This document shows, one piece after another, positions 1-7,102 of a stretch of DNA of 17,078 nucleotides. The stretch's first letter is position 1. Every line of letters starts with the position of its first letter. This stretch comes from Verrucomicrobiota bacterium (GTDB lineage: Bacteria; Verrucomicrobiota; Verrucomicrobiia; Chthoniobacterales; UBA10450). Both the position numbers and the translations under genes were made by a program. The stretch is from assembly GCA_003218815.1 (NCBI GenBank), contig QHON01000048.1, forward strand, positions 1-17,078, given 5' to 3'. The notes below the pieces were generated by a model, which saw only the letters and a program-made list of their open reading frames with translations, was not told where the DNA came from and did not search any database.

Positions 1-39
1 CATGGTGAGATGGTTAAACTGTTAATTGATGGAATAAAA

Positions 40-153
40 TCATCCCTGACGCTGTTTATGGCGCGGGTTCTTGCAAATCACCCGCACCACGTTCTTGCGC
101 TTCACGATCTTGCAACTGGCACAAAGTCTCTTGACTGATGGTCGTACTTTCAT
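40..153 (-). CDS. rpmJ: 50S ribosomal protein L36
   Basis: A 37-residue protein starting MKVRPSVKRLCASCK and ending in TGA. It shows the zinc-ribbon ligands of the L36 family: Cys11, Cys14, Cys27 and His32. L36 is the smallest large-subunit protein and helps organise 23S rRNA near the L7/L12 stalk base. The length matches the zinc-binding (C+) type, usually 37-38 residues. It lies 39 bases downstream of infA, its usual neighbour, with a strong hairpin in the gap. The start is fixed by the conserved N-terminus; the upstream ribosome-binding site is weak. Positions 1-39 beyond its stop are non-coding as far as the window shows, and rpsM would be expected next. Confidence 0.93.
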   Translation of the reverse strand: MKVRPSVKRLCASCKIVKRKNVVRVICKNPRHKQRQG

Positions 154-169
154 AATCCGCGAAATGGAA

Positions 170-191
170 AACGCGGAGACATCTCCGCGTT
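170..191 (-). terminator. Terminator-like hairpin between infA and rpmJ
   Basis: A perfect inverted repeat: AACGCGGAG (170-178), a 4-base loop, and CTCCGCGTT (183-191). Read on the minus strand, the GC-rich 9-bp stem is followed by TTTTCC, a short and imperfect U-tract. It begins just after the infA stop and ends 16 bases before the rpmJ start. It could be a weak or leaky terminator, or an mRNA-stabilising or processing hairpin that sets the ratio of infA to the downstream genes. The structure is visible; the role is inferred. Confidence 0.4.
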
Positions 192-192
192 G

Positions 193-411
193 TCATTTTT
201 GGCGAAACGTAATCCGCCCCTTCGACAAATCGTAGGGTGAAATCTCTAGCATAACTTTGTCTCCTGGCAAGATGCGAATGAAGTGGAGGCGCATTTTTCC
301 AGAAATATGCGCCAGGACGCGATGACCGTTGGCCAATTCGACCCGAAACATCGTGTTAGGCAGCAATTCGACAACCTTGCCCTCTACTTCAATTGCGTCT
401 TTGCGCGCCAT
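193..411 (-). CDS. infA: Translation initiation factor IF-1
   Basis: A 72-residue protein, the exact usual length for IF-1. It begins MARKDAIEVEGKVVELLP, includes MFRVELANGH, and ends with GRITFRQK. It is a single S1/OB-fold domain. IF-1 binds the 30S A site during initiation, blocks premature tRNA entry and works with IF-2 and IF-3. The start is set by alignment to the family N-terminus. Its first 28 bases overlap the 3' end of map in another frame, which suggests translational coupling. The map-infA-rpmJ order is common at the end of spc operons. Confidence 0.97.
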   Translation of the reverse strand: MARKDAIEVEGKVVELLPNTMFRVELANGHRVLAHISGKMRLHFIRILPGDKVMLEISPYDLSKGRITFRQK

Positions 412-1160
412 GTCAGGATTTCCGGCTCGTTCCTGGTAATCAGGACGGTGTGCTCAAAATGCGCCGAAGGCATTCCATCGGCGGTGCGCACCGTCCAGCC
501 ATCGTCGAGCAACCGGACAGCAGCCGTGCCCAAATTAATCATGGGTTCGATCGCAAGCGTCATTCCGGCCTTAAGTCGGGGCCCGCTCCCGCGTTTGCCG
601 TAATTGGGGATTTGAGGTTCTTCGTGCAGTTTGCGGCCCACGCCGTGACCAACAAACTCACGCACAACCGAAAAGCGGTTGCGCCTCGCCTCATCTTCAA
701 TCTCGGCGCAGATATCGCCGAGGCGGGTGCCCTCGCGTGCAATGCGGATTGCCCGCTCCAGCGCATTCTCAGTGACGCGCAGCAATTGGTCGATACGCTC
801 CTCAACGATTCCGACCGGCACCGTTGTCGCCGTGTCCCCCACCCAACCGTTCTCAATCACGCCGATGTCCAGCTTCACAATATCGCCGTATTGAATCCGG
901 CGCTGGCTCGCGATGCCGTGGACAACTTCGTCATTGAGCGAAATGCAAATGTTCCCCGGAAAAACGCGGTGCCCGAGCCGATAACCCAGGAAAGCGCTTC
1001 TCACCTTCGCTTCTTGCATGAAAGCAGCAGCCGCTTCATCGACCTCTTTGGTCGTAATTCCGGGACGGACAAGCTCGCTGACACGATCAAGAATCTCACT
1101 CGCGGTGCGGCACGCCTGACGCATCTTCTCGACTTCTTTTGCGCTTTTGATCGGAATCAT
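384..1160 (-). CDS. map: Methionine aminopeptidase, type I
   Basis: A 258-residue cytosolic metallopeptidase that removes the initiator Met from nascent proteins after deformylation. The five metal ligands of the pita-bread fold are all present: Asp98 (KLDIG), Asp109 (VGDTATT), His172 (FVGHGVG), Glu205 (AIEPM) and Glu236 (HFEHTV). The substrate-contact histidines His81 and His179 are also visible. The length is typical for bacterial type Ia. There is no N-terminal zinc-finger or SH3-binding extension. The ATG forms an ATGA overlap with the adk stop, and the 3' end overlaps infA by 28 bases. Its place between adk and infA is a classical spc-operon arrangement. Confidence 0.97.
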   Translation of the reverse strand: MIPIKSAKEVEKMRQACRTASEILDRVSELVRPGITTKEVDEAAAAFMQEAKVRSAFLGYRLGHRVFPGNICISLNDEVVHGIASQRRIQYGDIVKLDIGVIENGWVGDTATTVPVGIVEERIDQLLRVTENALERAIRIAREGTRLGDICAEIEDEARRNRFSVVREFVGHGVGRKLHEEPQIPNYGKRGSGPRLKAGMTLAIEPMINLGTAAVRLLDDGWTVRTADGMPSAHFEHTVLITRNEPEILTWRAKTQLK

Positions 1161-1816
1161 GCGGGCACTTTGTCCTCAATCAGGCGCGAGATATCGGCGA
1201 ATACTCCTTCGCGATCGCGATTGCCATCAATCCGGTGCAAGATCGATATCTTGCCGTAAAAGGAGGCGAGCGGCTGGGTCTTGGTTTCGAATTCGGAAAG
1301 TCGCTTTTGTAACACGGCCACGTCATCGTCACCCCGACGCACCAATGGTCCGTCGCAATAGGGGCAAACCGGACGCTCGGCGAATTTGGCGCTCTTAACG
1401 CTCGTGGTGAAGCCGCAGGCGCCGCATTGCAACCGGCCCGCAATACGGTCGAGCACAGTCTGTTCCGAGACGTCGAGCCAAATCGCTAAATCGAGAGCCG
1501 TGCGCAATCGCGCCAAGATCGACATCAAACTCTCGGCCTGGGGCAAGGTTCGGGGAAAACCATCAAAGACGAACCCGTGTCCCCCGTGCAAGCGCAACCA
1601 ATCTTCAATAAGTTCAACGATAATCTTGTCCGAAACCAGACCGCCGTGCTGGATGACTTCAGCGGTCTCTTCTCCCAGAGGTGTCCCGAGATCTTTCTCG
1701 CGCCGTAAAATCGCACCCGGCGACGTGACCGGTATGCCGAATTGGCGCGTAATCATTTCCGCCTGGGTTCCTTTTCCGGAGCCCGGCGCGCCCAGAAGAA
1801 CGAGTCGTCTTTTCAC
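1157..1816 (-). CDS. adk: Adenylate kinase, zinc-LID type with altered AMP motif
   Basis: A 219-residue enzyme catalysing ATP + AMP = 2 ADP in the cytosol. The P-loop GAPGSGKGT is at 9-17, DGFPRT at 85-90, and the LID domain at about 128-163 carries four cysteines (131, 134, 151, 154) in two CxxC pairs, so it probably binds zinc. The start is GTG, directly abutting the secY TAG stop; the next residues KRRLVLLGAPG fit the family. The oddity is at 32-38: the usual STGDMLR reads SPGAILR, so the AMP-contacting Thr is Pro and the Asp is Ala, while the Arg is kept. It overlaps map by 4 bases. The family call is firm; full activity with AMP is not certain. Confidence 0.93.
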   Translation of the reverse strand: MKRRLVLLGAPGSGKGTQAEMITRQFGIPVTSPGAILRREKDLGTPLGEETAEVIQHGGLVSDKIIVELIEDWLRLHGGHGFVFDGFPRTLPQAESLMSILARLRTALDLAIWLDVSEQTVLDRIAGRLQCGACGFTTSVKSAKFAERPVCPYCDGPLVRRGDDDVAVLQKRLSEFETKTQPLASFYGKISILHRIDGNRDREGVFADISRLIEDKVPA

Positions 1817-3322
1817 CTATCGGCCGTAAAGAAAAATGGCGACCCCGGCAATAACAAGCACGGCGATGCCGACATAAAACCACATAAGGGTGCCGCTCGC
1901 CGCCGCTTCCCCGCGACTGTAAGAAGCGCGATCAAACGATCGTCCGCGAATCCGACCTTTGCGCAAAAACCCGTCGTAATGCCGCTGAATTAAATGTGTC
2001 TCCACCTGGCGCATCGTGTCGAGCATTACGCCGACTATGATTAACAAGCTGGTGCCGCCGAAAAATTGCGCCGTGATGGTCGGAACGTTCAGTCCCTGGC
2101 TCATAAGGCTGGGCAGAACCGCTATCAACGTAAGAAAAACCGCGCCGGCGAACGTGAGCCGGGTCATGGTAAAATCAAGAAAATCGGAAGTCGGTTTTCC
2201 GGGCCGGACTCCGGGAATGTAACCACCGTATTTTTTTAGGTCATCCGCGATTTGCGATGGTTGAAACTGGGTCGCAACCCAGAAATAGCTGAAGAAGAAA
2301 ATCATGCCGGCAAGGACGACGTAATGCGGCCATCCGTTGGAAAGCGCGCTGGCGATCTTCGCAGCGGTCGGACTGTTTTTAAATGCGAAGCCAACGATCG
2401 TAGTTGGAAAGAGGAGCAGCGCCCAGGCGAAGATAATGGGCATTACGCCCGCGTAATTTACCTTCAACGGCATATATTGCGTCTGCCCGCCGTACATTTT
2501 TCGCCCGACGACGCGCTTTGCATACTGGACCGTAATCTTGCGCACACCTTGCGTAATCGCGATTACCGCTGCGATGACAATAAACAAGAACGCCACCATG
2601 AGCACCAGAATCCCTGGGTTGACTTGACTGGTTCCCGTTTGCGCTGAGGGCACAAAGGTCTTCCACGCTTGCGCCAACGCAGCGGGCAGCCGCGCGACAA
2701 TGCCGATCGTGATGATAAGCGAGATTCCGTTGCCAATCCCGCGCTCGGTGATTTGATCGCCCAGCCACATCAAAAAAAGTGTGCCGGTCGTGAGCGAGAT
2801 CACCGTCACAATTCGAAATGTCCAGCCAAGATCATCCACCAGTGGAATGCCGAGAGTCCTGATTGTGTCAGTAATCCCCGGCAGCATCGTGTGGTACGAT
2901 TCCGGGTGCTGAAATGATAGCGCCAGCAGGTAACCCTGAAAAATGCACAGCCCAAGCGTGGCATAGCGCGTCAATTGCATAATCTTCTGTCGCCCGCCGT
3001 CTTCGCGCGCCATCCTTCCGAGGTGTGGAATCACGGCAGTGAGCAACTGCATCATGATCGACGCGCTGATGTAGGGCATAATGCCCAGGGAGAAGATCGC
3101 GCAATTTTCCAGCGCCCCACCGCTGAACAGATTGAAAAGCGCCGCAACACCGCCTCCAGTTTTGTCAGATGCCGTCCGGAACCATTCCTGCAACACCGCC
3201 TGGTTGACCCCCGGAGTCGTGATCGCCGCGCCTAAACGCACAATCACAATCACCGCTAGCGTAAATAAAACGCGGCGGCGCAATTCCGGTATCTTGACCG
3301 TGTTTAGAAACGCCGAAACCAT
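1817..3322 (-). CDS. secY: Preprotein translocase subunit SecY with extra C-terminal helix
   Basis: A 501-residue membrane protein forming the channel of the Sec translocon, through which secreted and inner-membrane proteins pass. It opens MVSAFLNTVKIPELRRR, followed by the ten hydrophobic helices expected of SecY. The TERGIGNGISLIIT motif, the QGVRKITVQYAKR cytosolic loop and the PSQIADDLKKYGGYIPG loop are all typical. Common SecY proteins end soon after the RHYDGFLRKG region at about 430-445 residues. Here about 42 further residues follow, with a hydrophobic run (WFYVGIAVLVIAGVAIFLY) that looks like an eleventh helix. It lies 32 bases after rplO and directly abuts adk, as in many spc operons. 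Confidence 0.96.
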   Translation of the reverse strand: MVSAFLNTVKIPELRRRVLFTLAVIVIVRLGAAITTPGVNQAVLQEWFRTASDKTGGGVAALFNLFSGGALENCAIFSLGIMPYISASIMMQLLTAVIPHLGRMAREDGGRQKIMQLTRYATLGLCIFQGYLLALSFQHPESYHTMLPGITDTIRTLGIPLVDDLGWTFRIVTVISLTTGTLFLMWLGDQITERGIGNGISLIITIGIVARLPAALAQAWKTFVPSAQTGTSQVNPGILVLMVAFLFIVIAAVIAITQGVRKITVQYAKRVVGRKMYGGQTQYMPLKVNYAGVMPIIFAWALLLFPTTIVGFAFKNSPTAAKIASALSNGWPHYVVLAGMIFFFSYFWVATQFQPSQIADDLKKYGGYIPGVRPGKPTSDFLDFTMTRLTFAGAVFLTLIAVLPSLMSQGLNVPTITAQFFGGTSLLIIVGVMLDTMRQVETHLIQRHYDGFLRKGRIRGRSFDRASYSRGEAAASGTLMWFYVGIAVLVIAGVAIFLYGR

Positions 3323-3354
3323 TCGCTAAATTTGGAGCATCCCCAGCCGCGCCG

Positions 3355-3954
3355 CTAACTTTCCCGCGATGTTTTCTTTTTCGCTCGCGACTTCCTTTTA
3401 GCCGGTCCTTTTCTTTTCGATCGGTTCTTCGTGTTCGCCTCGCGCGGCGCTTCCTGCCCCGCCAGATTAGGAGCTTCGTGCGAGACCGTTTGCTTTTGCA
3501 CGCGGCCATCGCGCAGTGCGATCGTTCCGCCGGCCTTCTCAATTTTTTCCCGAGCAACCGCGCTGATTCTATCGATTTCGATCTTCAGGCCGTGCTTTAC
3601 CTCGCCGTCGCCCAGGATCTTTATGCCCGCAAAATGGCCGCGCACGAGCTTCGATTCGCGCAGCAGTTGCTCGTTTACCACTGTGCCGGTTTTGAACTCA
3701 TTAAGATCATCAAGATTCACGATCGCATACTGCTTGTGAAAGGCAGCGTTGTTAAATCCGCGCTTTGGCAATCGCCGAATCAGCGGCATCTGCCCGCCTT
3801 CGAACCCGAGCCGAATGCTCCCGCCGGAGCGCGCTTTTTGCCCCTTATGACCTTTGCCGCTCGTCTTTCCGTGCCCTGAACTCTCACCGCAACCAAGGCG
3901 TTTGACCCGATGCCGCGAGCCGGGACGTGGCCGCAAGTTATGAAGACGCATCAT
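3355..3954 (-). CDS. rplO: 50S ribosomal protein L15 with basic tail
   Basis: Begins MMRLHNLRPRPGSRHRVKR and contains the glycine-rich GKTSGKGHKGQKARSG segment and FEGGQMPLIRRLPKRGF, all typical of L15. L15 is a late-assembly large-subunit protein that reaches into 23S rRNA. At 199 residues it is about 50 longer than usual. The extra part (about 150-199) is a low-complexity Lys/Arg/Ser-rich tail. The start is either of two adjacent ATGs (3954 or 3951); an AGGTGA-like ribosome-binding site lies a few bases upstream, inside rpsE. The gene overlaps the end of rpsE by 14-17 bases. rpmD (L30), normally between rpsE and rplO, is absent. Confidence 0.95.
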   Translation of the reverse strand: MMRLHNLRPRPGSRHRVKRLGCGESSGHGKTSGKGHKGQKARSGGSIRLGFEGGQMPLIRRLPKRGFNNAAFHKQYAIVNLDDLNEFKTGTVVNEQLLRESKLVRGHFAGIKILGDGEVKHGLKIEIDRISAVAREKIEKAGGTIALRDGRVQKQTVSHEAPNLAGQEAPREANTKNRSKRKGPAKRKSRAKKKTSRES

Positions 3955-4501
3955 GATTGGTCACCTTTCCGTCGCCGGGCCGAATCCCACGCACTTTTAG
4001 AATTTCATCACGCCGGCGCAATGCCCGGAGCGCTTCAATCGTGGCTTTGACCACGTTTGCATGATTGCTTGAGCCAAGCGATTTCGCGAGCACATCGCGG
4101 ATGCCAGCTGCTTCAACCACCGCGCGCACTCCGCCCCCTGCAATCACACCTGTGCCCGGTGAAGCGGGTCGCAACAGGACCCGGCCGCCGCCGTACTGGC
4201 CGATCGTCTCGTGTGGAATCGTATTTTCATGCAATGAAACTTTCTCCATCGCTTTCCGCGCTGCTTCCGAGGCTTTGCGAATCGCCTCCGAGACTTCGTT
4301 CGCCTTGCCAAATCCGCAGCCAACCTTTCCATCGTGGTCTCCGGCCACAATTAATGCGCTGAAACTAAAACGTCGCCCGCCCTTCACCACTTTCGCACAG
4401 CGATTGATGAAAACGACCTTTTCGGTCGTATCGCCTTTCGCTGCCGGAGTTCTGTCGGGGTTGCGCGAGTCGGGTCGCCTGCCTGAAGGTGTATAAGCCA
4501 T
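3938..4501 (-). CDS. rpsE: 30S ribosomal protein S5
   Basis: A 187-residue protein with the S5 double-stranded-RNA-binding half (VVFINRCAKVVKGGRRFSFS, VGCGFGKANEVSEAI) and the C-terminal half (PGTGVIAGGGVRAVVEAAG, NVVKATIEAL). S5 sits at the mRNA entry channel of the 30S subunit and affects decoding accuracy. The N-terminus carries about 25 extra polar residues rich in Pro, Arg and Asp before the conserved domain. It follows rplR by 3 bases and its 3' end overlaps rplO. Confidence 0.97.
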   Translation of the reverse strand: MAYTPSGRRPDSRNPDRTPAAKGDTTEKVVFINRCAKVVKGGRRFSFSALIVAGDHDGKVGCGFGKANEVSEAIRKASEAARKAMEKVSLHENTIPHETIGQYGGGRVLLRPASPGTGVIAGGGVRAVVEAAGIRDVLAKSLGSSNHANVVKATIEALRALRRRDEILKVRGIRPGDGKVTNHDASS

Positions 4502-4504
4502 GAA

Positions 4505-4867
4505 TTAAAATTTTAAACCGCCCGCGCGCGCTGCATCCGCCAAAGCTTTCACTTTTCCGTGATAGAAAAACCCGCCCCGATCAAAAACAACTCGATCAAG
4601 TTTCTTCTTAAGCAGACGTTCCGCGATCACTTTGCCGATCTTTTCCGCGGCGGCGCGGTTGGCCGCGGATTTATCTGTGCCAACTAAGGAGCTCTCAGTC
4701 GTCGATGCAGCAGCTAATGTGCAACCAGCGTCATCGTCGATAACTTGCGCGTAAACGTGTTTGCCGGAAAAATGGACGGCGAGGCGGGGCCGCTCCGCTG
4801 TGCCGGTAACTTTCTTCCTGATCCGCTGATGGACGCGCTGACGCGCGAGCTTACGAGTCGTGGTCAT
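4505..4867 (-). CDS. rplR: 50S ribosomal protein L18
   Basis: A 120-residue protein of standard length. It has a basic N-terminus (TTTRKLARQRVHQRIRKKV), the RPRLAVHFSGKHVYAQVIDD strand region and the C-terminal VVFDRGGFFYHGKVKALADA motif diagnostic of L18. It binds 5S rRNA together with L5 and forms part of the central protuberance. It lies 2 bases after rplF and 3 before rpsE, in the usual order. Confidence 0.97.
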   Translation of the reverse strand: MTTTRKLARQRVHQRIRKKVTGTAERPRLAVHFSGKHVYAQVIDDDAGCTLAAASTTESSLVGTDKSAANRAAAEKIGKVIAERLLKKKLDRVVFDRGGFFYHGKVKALADAARAGGLKF

Positions 4868-4869
4868 AC

Positions 4870-5409
4870 TTACTGAACTGTTTTGCCTTCCTTGCGCCGA
4901 ATCTGCTCGCCCGCGTAACGCACGCCTTTGCCCTTGTACGGCTCCGGCGGATAGAAGCGGCGGATATCCGCCGCTACCTGACCAACTAATTTTTTGTCGA
5001 TACCTTGGATCGTGATCTTGGTGCTGTCCGCTACGGTAATTTTAATCTCCTTTGGGATCGAAAATGGAACTGGGTGGGAAAACCCGAGACTTAAATTGAG
5101 CGTCGATCCTTGCACGGCAGCCTTGAAACCGACTCCTTCGATCTCGAGTTGTTTGGTAAAGCCTTCGCTAACGCCCTGCACCATGTTGTGCACGAGACTT
5201 CGTGAAAGTCCGTGTAATGCCCTCACGCTCCGCGTCTCTGCTTCGCGCGCCAGTGAAACGTGATTGTCCTTCACGCTTGCTTTGATGTCGCGCGGAAGTC
5301 TCCAGCTCAGTTTTCCTTTTGGTCCTTCCACCGAAACCGCTCCGTCATTGTCGATGTTGACTTTGACCTTCTCCGGAATCTCGACTGCTTTATTTCCGAT
5401 TCGTGACAT
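4870..5409 (-). CDS. rplF: 50S ribosomal protein L6
   Basis: A 179-residue protein, the usual length, beginning MSRIGNKAVEIPEKVKV. It has two L6 repeats, with VEGPKGKLSW in the first and the C-terminal FYPPEPYKGKGVRYAGE signature in the second. L6 lies near the sarcin-ricin loop and the factor-binding site of the 50S subunit. It lies 9 bases after rpsH and 2 before rplR. Confidence 0.97.
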   Translation of the reverse strand: MSRIGNKAVEIPEKVKVNIDNDGAVSVEGPKGKLSWRLPRDIKASVKDNHVSLAREAETRSVRALHGLSRSLVHNMVQGVSEGFTKQLEIEGVGFKAAVQGSTLNLSLGFSHPVPFSIPKEIKITVADSTKITIQGIDKKLVGQVAADIRRFYPPEPYKGKGVRYAGEQIRRKEGKTVQ

Positions 5410-5418
5410 AACAATAAT

Positions 5419-5817
5419 TCACCACACGTAGGCCAGCAGCTCCCCGCCAACTTTTTGCTTCTTGGCTTCGCGCCCCGATAAAACACCGCGCGAGGTGGAT
5501 AAAATCGCCAATCCCATGCCACCGAGCACTCGCGGGACTTCATCCGCGCCGACGTACCGGCGCAATCCTGGCCGGCTCACCCGTCGCAGGCCGGTGATCG
5601 CACTTGAACGGTTCGCGAGTTTGTTCGTGACCTTAATTCGCGGATGCGCGGCGGTCGTATCAACCGAATAGTCCGAGATATAGCCTTCGTCCTTCAAGAT
5701 CCGGGCAATCTCCGCCTTGATCTTCGAGTACGGAATGAACGTTTCGGCCTTCTGCGCACGCGTGCCGTTGCGGATACGCGCTAGAAAATCGGCAATTGGA
5801 TCGGTTACAGTGCTCAT
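5419..5817 (-). CDS. rpsH: 30S ribosomal protein S8
   Basis: A 132-residue protein starting MSTVTDPIADFLARIRNG and ending in GGELLAYVW, both diagnostic of S8. It binds the central domain of 16S rRNA early in assembly; in Escherichia coli S8 also represses the spc operon by binding its own mRNA. The ATG at 5817 is chosen; a TTG directly before it (5820) is possible but adds only one residue. It follows rplE by 4 bases. rpsN (S14), usually between rplE and rpsH, is missing here. Confidence 0.97.
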   Translation of the reverse strand: MSTVTDPIADFLARIRNGTRAQKAETFIPYSKIKAEIARILKDEGYISDYSVDTTAAHPRIKVTNKLANRSSAITGLRRVSRPGLRRYVGADEVPRVLGGMGLAILSTSRGVLSGREAKKQKVGGELLAYVW

Positions 5818-5821
5818 CAAA

Positions 5822-6397
5822 TCAGGGCGTCGGTTGCGCGGCGGGCTTCCTGGCCCGGTCGCTGAACGGCATTCCCATTTCGCTCAAGAGCGATTTGGCT
5901 TCCTCGTCCGTTCGTGCCGTGGTGACGATAGTAACATCAAATCCGATATTGCGCTTGATTTTATCGAGCTCGACTTCAGGAAAAATCGATTGATCGGAAA
6001 TTCCAAGCGTGTAGTTGCCCTGATTGTCAAAACAGCGCGGCGATACGCCGCGAAAATCGCGAATACGGGGGAGCGCTGCCTTAATGAAGCGCTCGAGAAA
6101 TTCATACATGCGTTCGCCACGCAAGGTTACTTTGGCGCCAATCGCCTGGTCCTTTCGCAGTTTAAAATTTGAAATGCTCTTCTTGGCAAGGGTCTCCACC
6201 GGGCGTTGTCCCGTGATCAAGGCTAGTTCCGCCTTTGCCTCCTCCAGCGCTTGCTTCACGTCCGATTGCGAGCCAACGGAAGTGTTAATCACCACCTTCT
6301 CGACCTTCGGGACCTGGTGAACATTTTCATAGCGGTGCTGCTTTTGCAGCGCCGGCATGACTCGCTCTTTATAATCGCGATAAAATTCGTTTTCCAT
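5822..6397 (-). CDS. rplE: 50S ribosomal protein L5
   Basis: A 191-residue protein with the L5 hallmarks KVEKVVINTSVGSQ, ITGQRPVETLAKKSISNFKLR, RIRDFRGVS and GISDQSIFPEVELDKI. L5 binds 5S rRNA and contacts P-site tRNA and S13 across the subunit interface. Slightly longer than the common 180 residues because of a short C-terminal tail ending in AAQPTP. It lies 12 bases after rplX. The next gene is rpsH rather than rpsN. Confidence 0.97.
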   Translation of the reverse strand: MENEFYRDYKERVMPALQKQHRYENVHQVPKVEKVVINTSVGSQSDVKQALEEAKAELALITGQRPVETLAKKSISNFKLRKDQAIGAKVTLRGERMYEFLERFIKAALPRIRDFRGVSPRCFDNQGNYTLGISDQSIFPEVELDKIKRNIGFDVTIVTTARTDEEAKSLLSEMGMPFSDRARKPAAQPTP

Positions 6398-6409
6398 TTT
6401 CGGAATGAG

Positions 6410-6703
6410 CTAGCTTTTCTTTTTCTCTTTTTTCGCCTTCGATTTCGCGCCTTTCACCGGTTTCCCATCCCGCTCGATCAATTTGACGTTGGAAATGTGA
6501 ATCGGGCCTTCGCGCTCCGCGATCTTGCCGCTTGGGTTGTCCTGCGATTTTCGGAGGTGTTTCTTAATAATGCGCACTCCTTCCACCAACACCCGCTGCT
6601 TATGCGGAACCACCGCGAGGATTTTCCCAGAGGAACCTCGGAAATTCCCAGAGATCACTTCGACCTGGTCGCCTTTCCTCACATGACACTTGATCCGGTT
6701 CAT
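6410..6703 (-). CDS. rplX: 50S ribosomal protein L24
   Basis: A 97-residue protein with a KOW motif at the N-terminus (CHVRKGDQVEVISGNFRGSSGK) followed by VEGVRIIKKHLRKSQDNPSG and PIHISNVKLI. L24 starts 50S assembly and lies at the peptide exit. The C-terminal stretch after IERDGKPV is lysine-rich (AKSKAKKEKKKS). Its ATG overlaps the rplN stop as ATGA. Confidence 0.96.
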   Translation of the reverse strand: MNRIKCHVRKGDQVEVISGNFRGSSGKILAVVPHKQRVLVEGVRIIKKHLRKSQDNPSGKIAEREGPIHISNVKLIERDGKPVKGAKSKAKKEKKKS

Positions 6704-7068
6704 AAAACCTCCGGAGCAAGCGAGACAATTTTCATAAAATTGCGCTCGCGCAATTCGCGCGCGACCGGTCCGAAAATGCGCGTGCCGCGCGGATTCAAAT
6801 CTTTGTCGATAATCACGATTGCATTGTTATCGAAGCGCAAGAGAGAGCCATCTTCGCGGCGGATCGGTTGTCTCGTGCGAACAAGAACCGCGCGTACGAC
6901 TTCGCCCTTCTTTACCGTCCCAGTCGCGCTCGCCTCTTTCACGTTCGCCGTGATCACGTCACCGATTCCGGCAAACTGAGCAGCGCCTTTGCCAATGACG
7001 CCGATCATCGTCGCCATGCGGGCGCCGCTATTATCCGCAACATCAAGTCTGGATCGAATTTGCACCAT
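6700..7068 (-). CDS. rplN: 50S ribosomal protein L14
   Basis: A 122-residue protein, the exact usual length, beginning MVQIRSRLDVADNSGAR, with GDVITANVKEA, the signature VVRAVLVRTRQPIRREDGS, and the end of the protein at KIVSLAPEVL. L14 sits at the subunit interface near helix 95 of 23S rRNA. It lies 34 bases after rpsQ, one of the larger gaps in the cluster, at the boundary between the S10 and spc segments. I saw no clear promoter in that gap. Confidence 0.98.
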   Translation of the reverse strand: MVQIRSRLDVADNSGARMATMIGVIGKGAAQFAGIGDVITANVKEASATGTVKKGEVVRAVLVRTRQPIRREDGSLLRFDNNAIVIIDKDLNPRGTRIFGPVARELRERNFMKIVSLAPEVL

Positions 7069-7102
7069 AAGATCGACAATTTACTCGCGAATGATTTTGG
7101 AG

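Noticed and set aside
1..3. ATG on the minus strand at the window edge, possibly the rpsM start
   Set aside because: Only the start codon would be visible and no ribosome-binding site precedes it, so the gene cannot be supported from this window.
393..1259. Long plus-strand open frame opposite map
   Set aside because: The minus strand here encodes a full methionine aminopeptidase with all metal ligands. The plus-strand product resembles no family and is His/Arg-rich, as is common for antisense frames in GC-rich genes.
7069..7102. Separate promoter for the spc segment before rplN
   Set aside because: The 34-base gap has no convincing paired hexamers; an AT-rich stretch alone is not enough.
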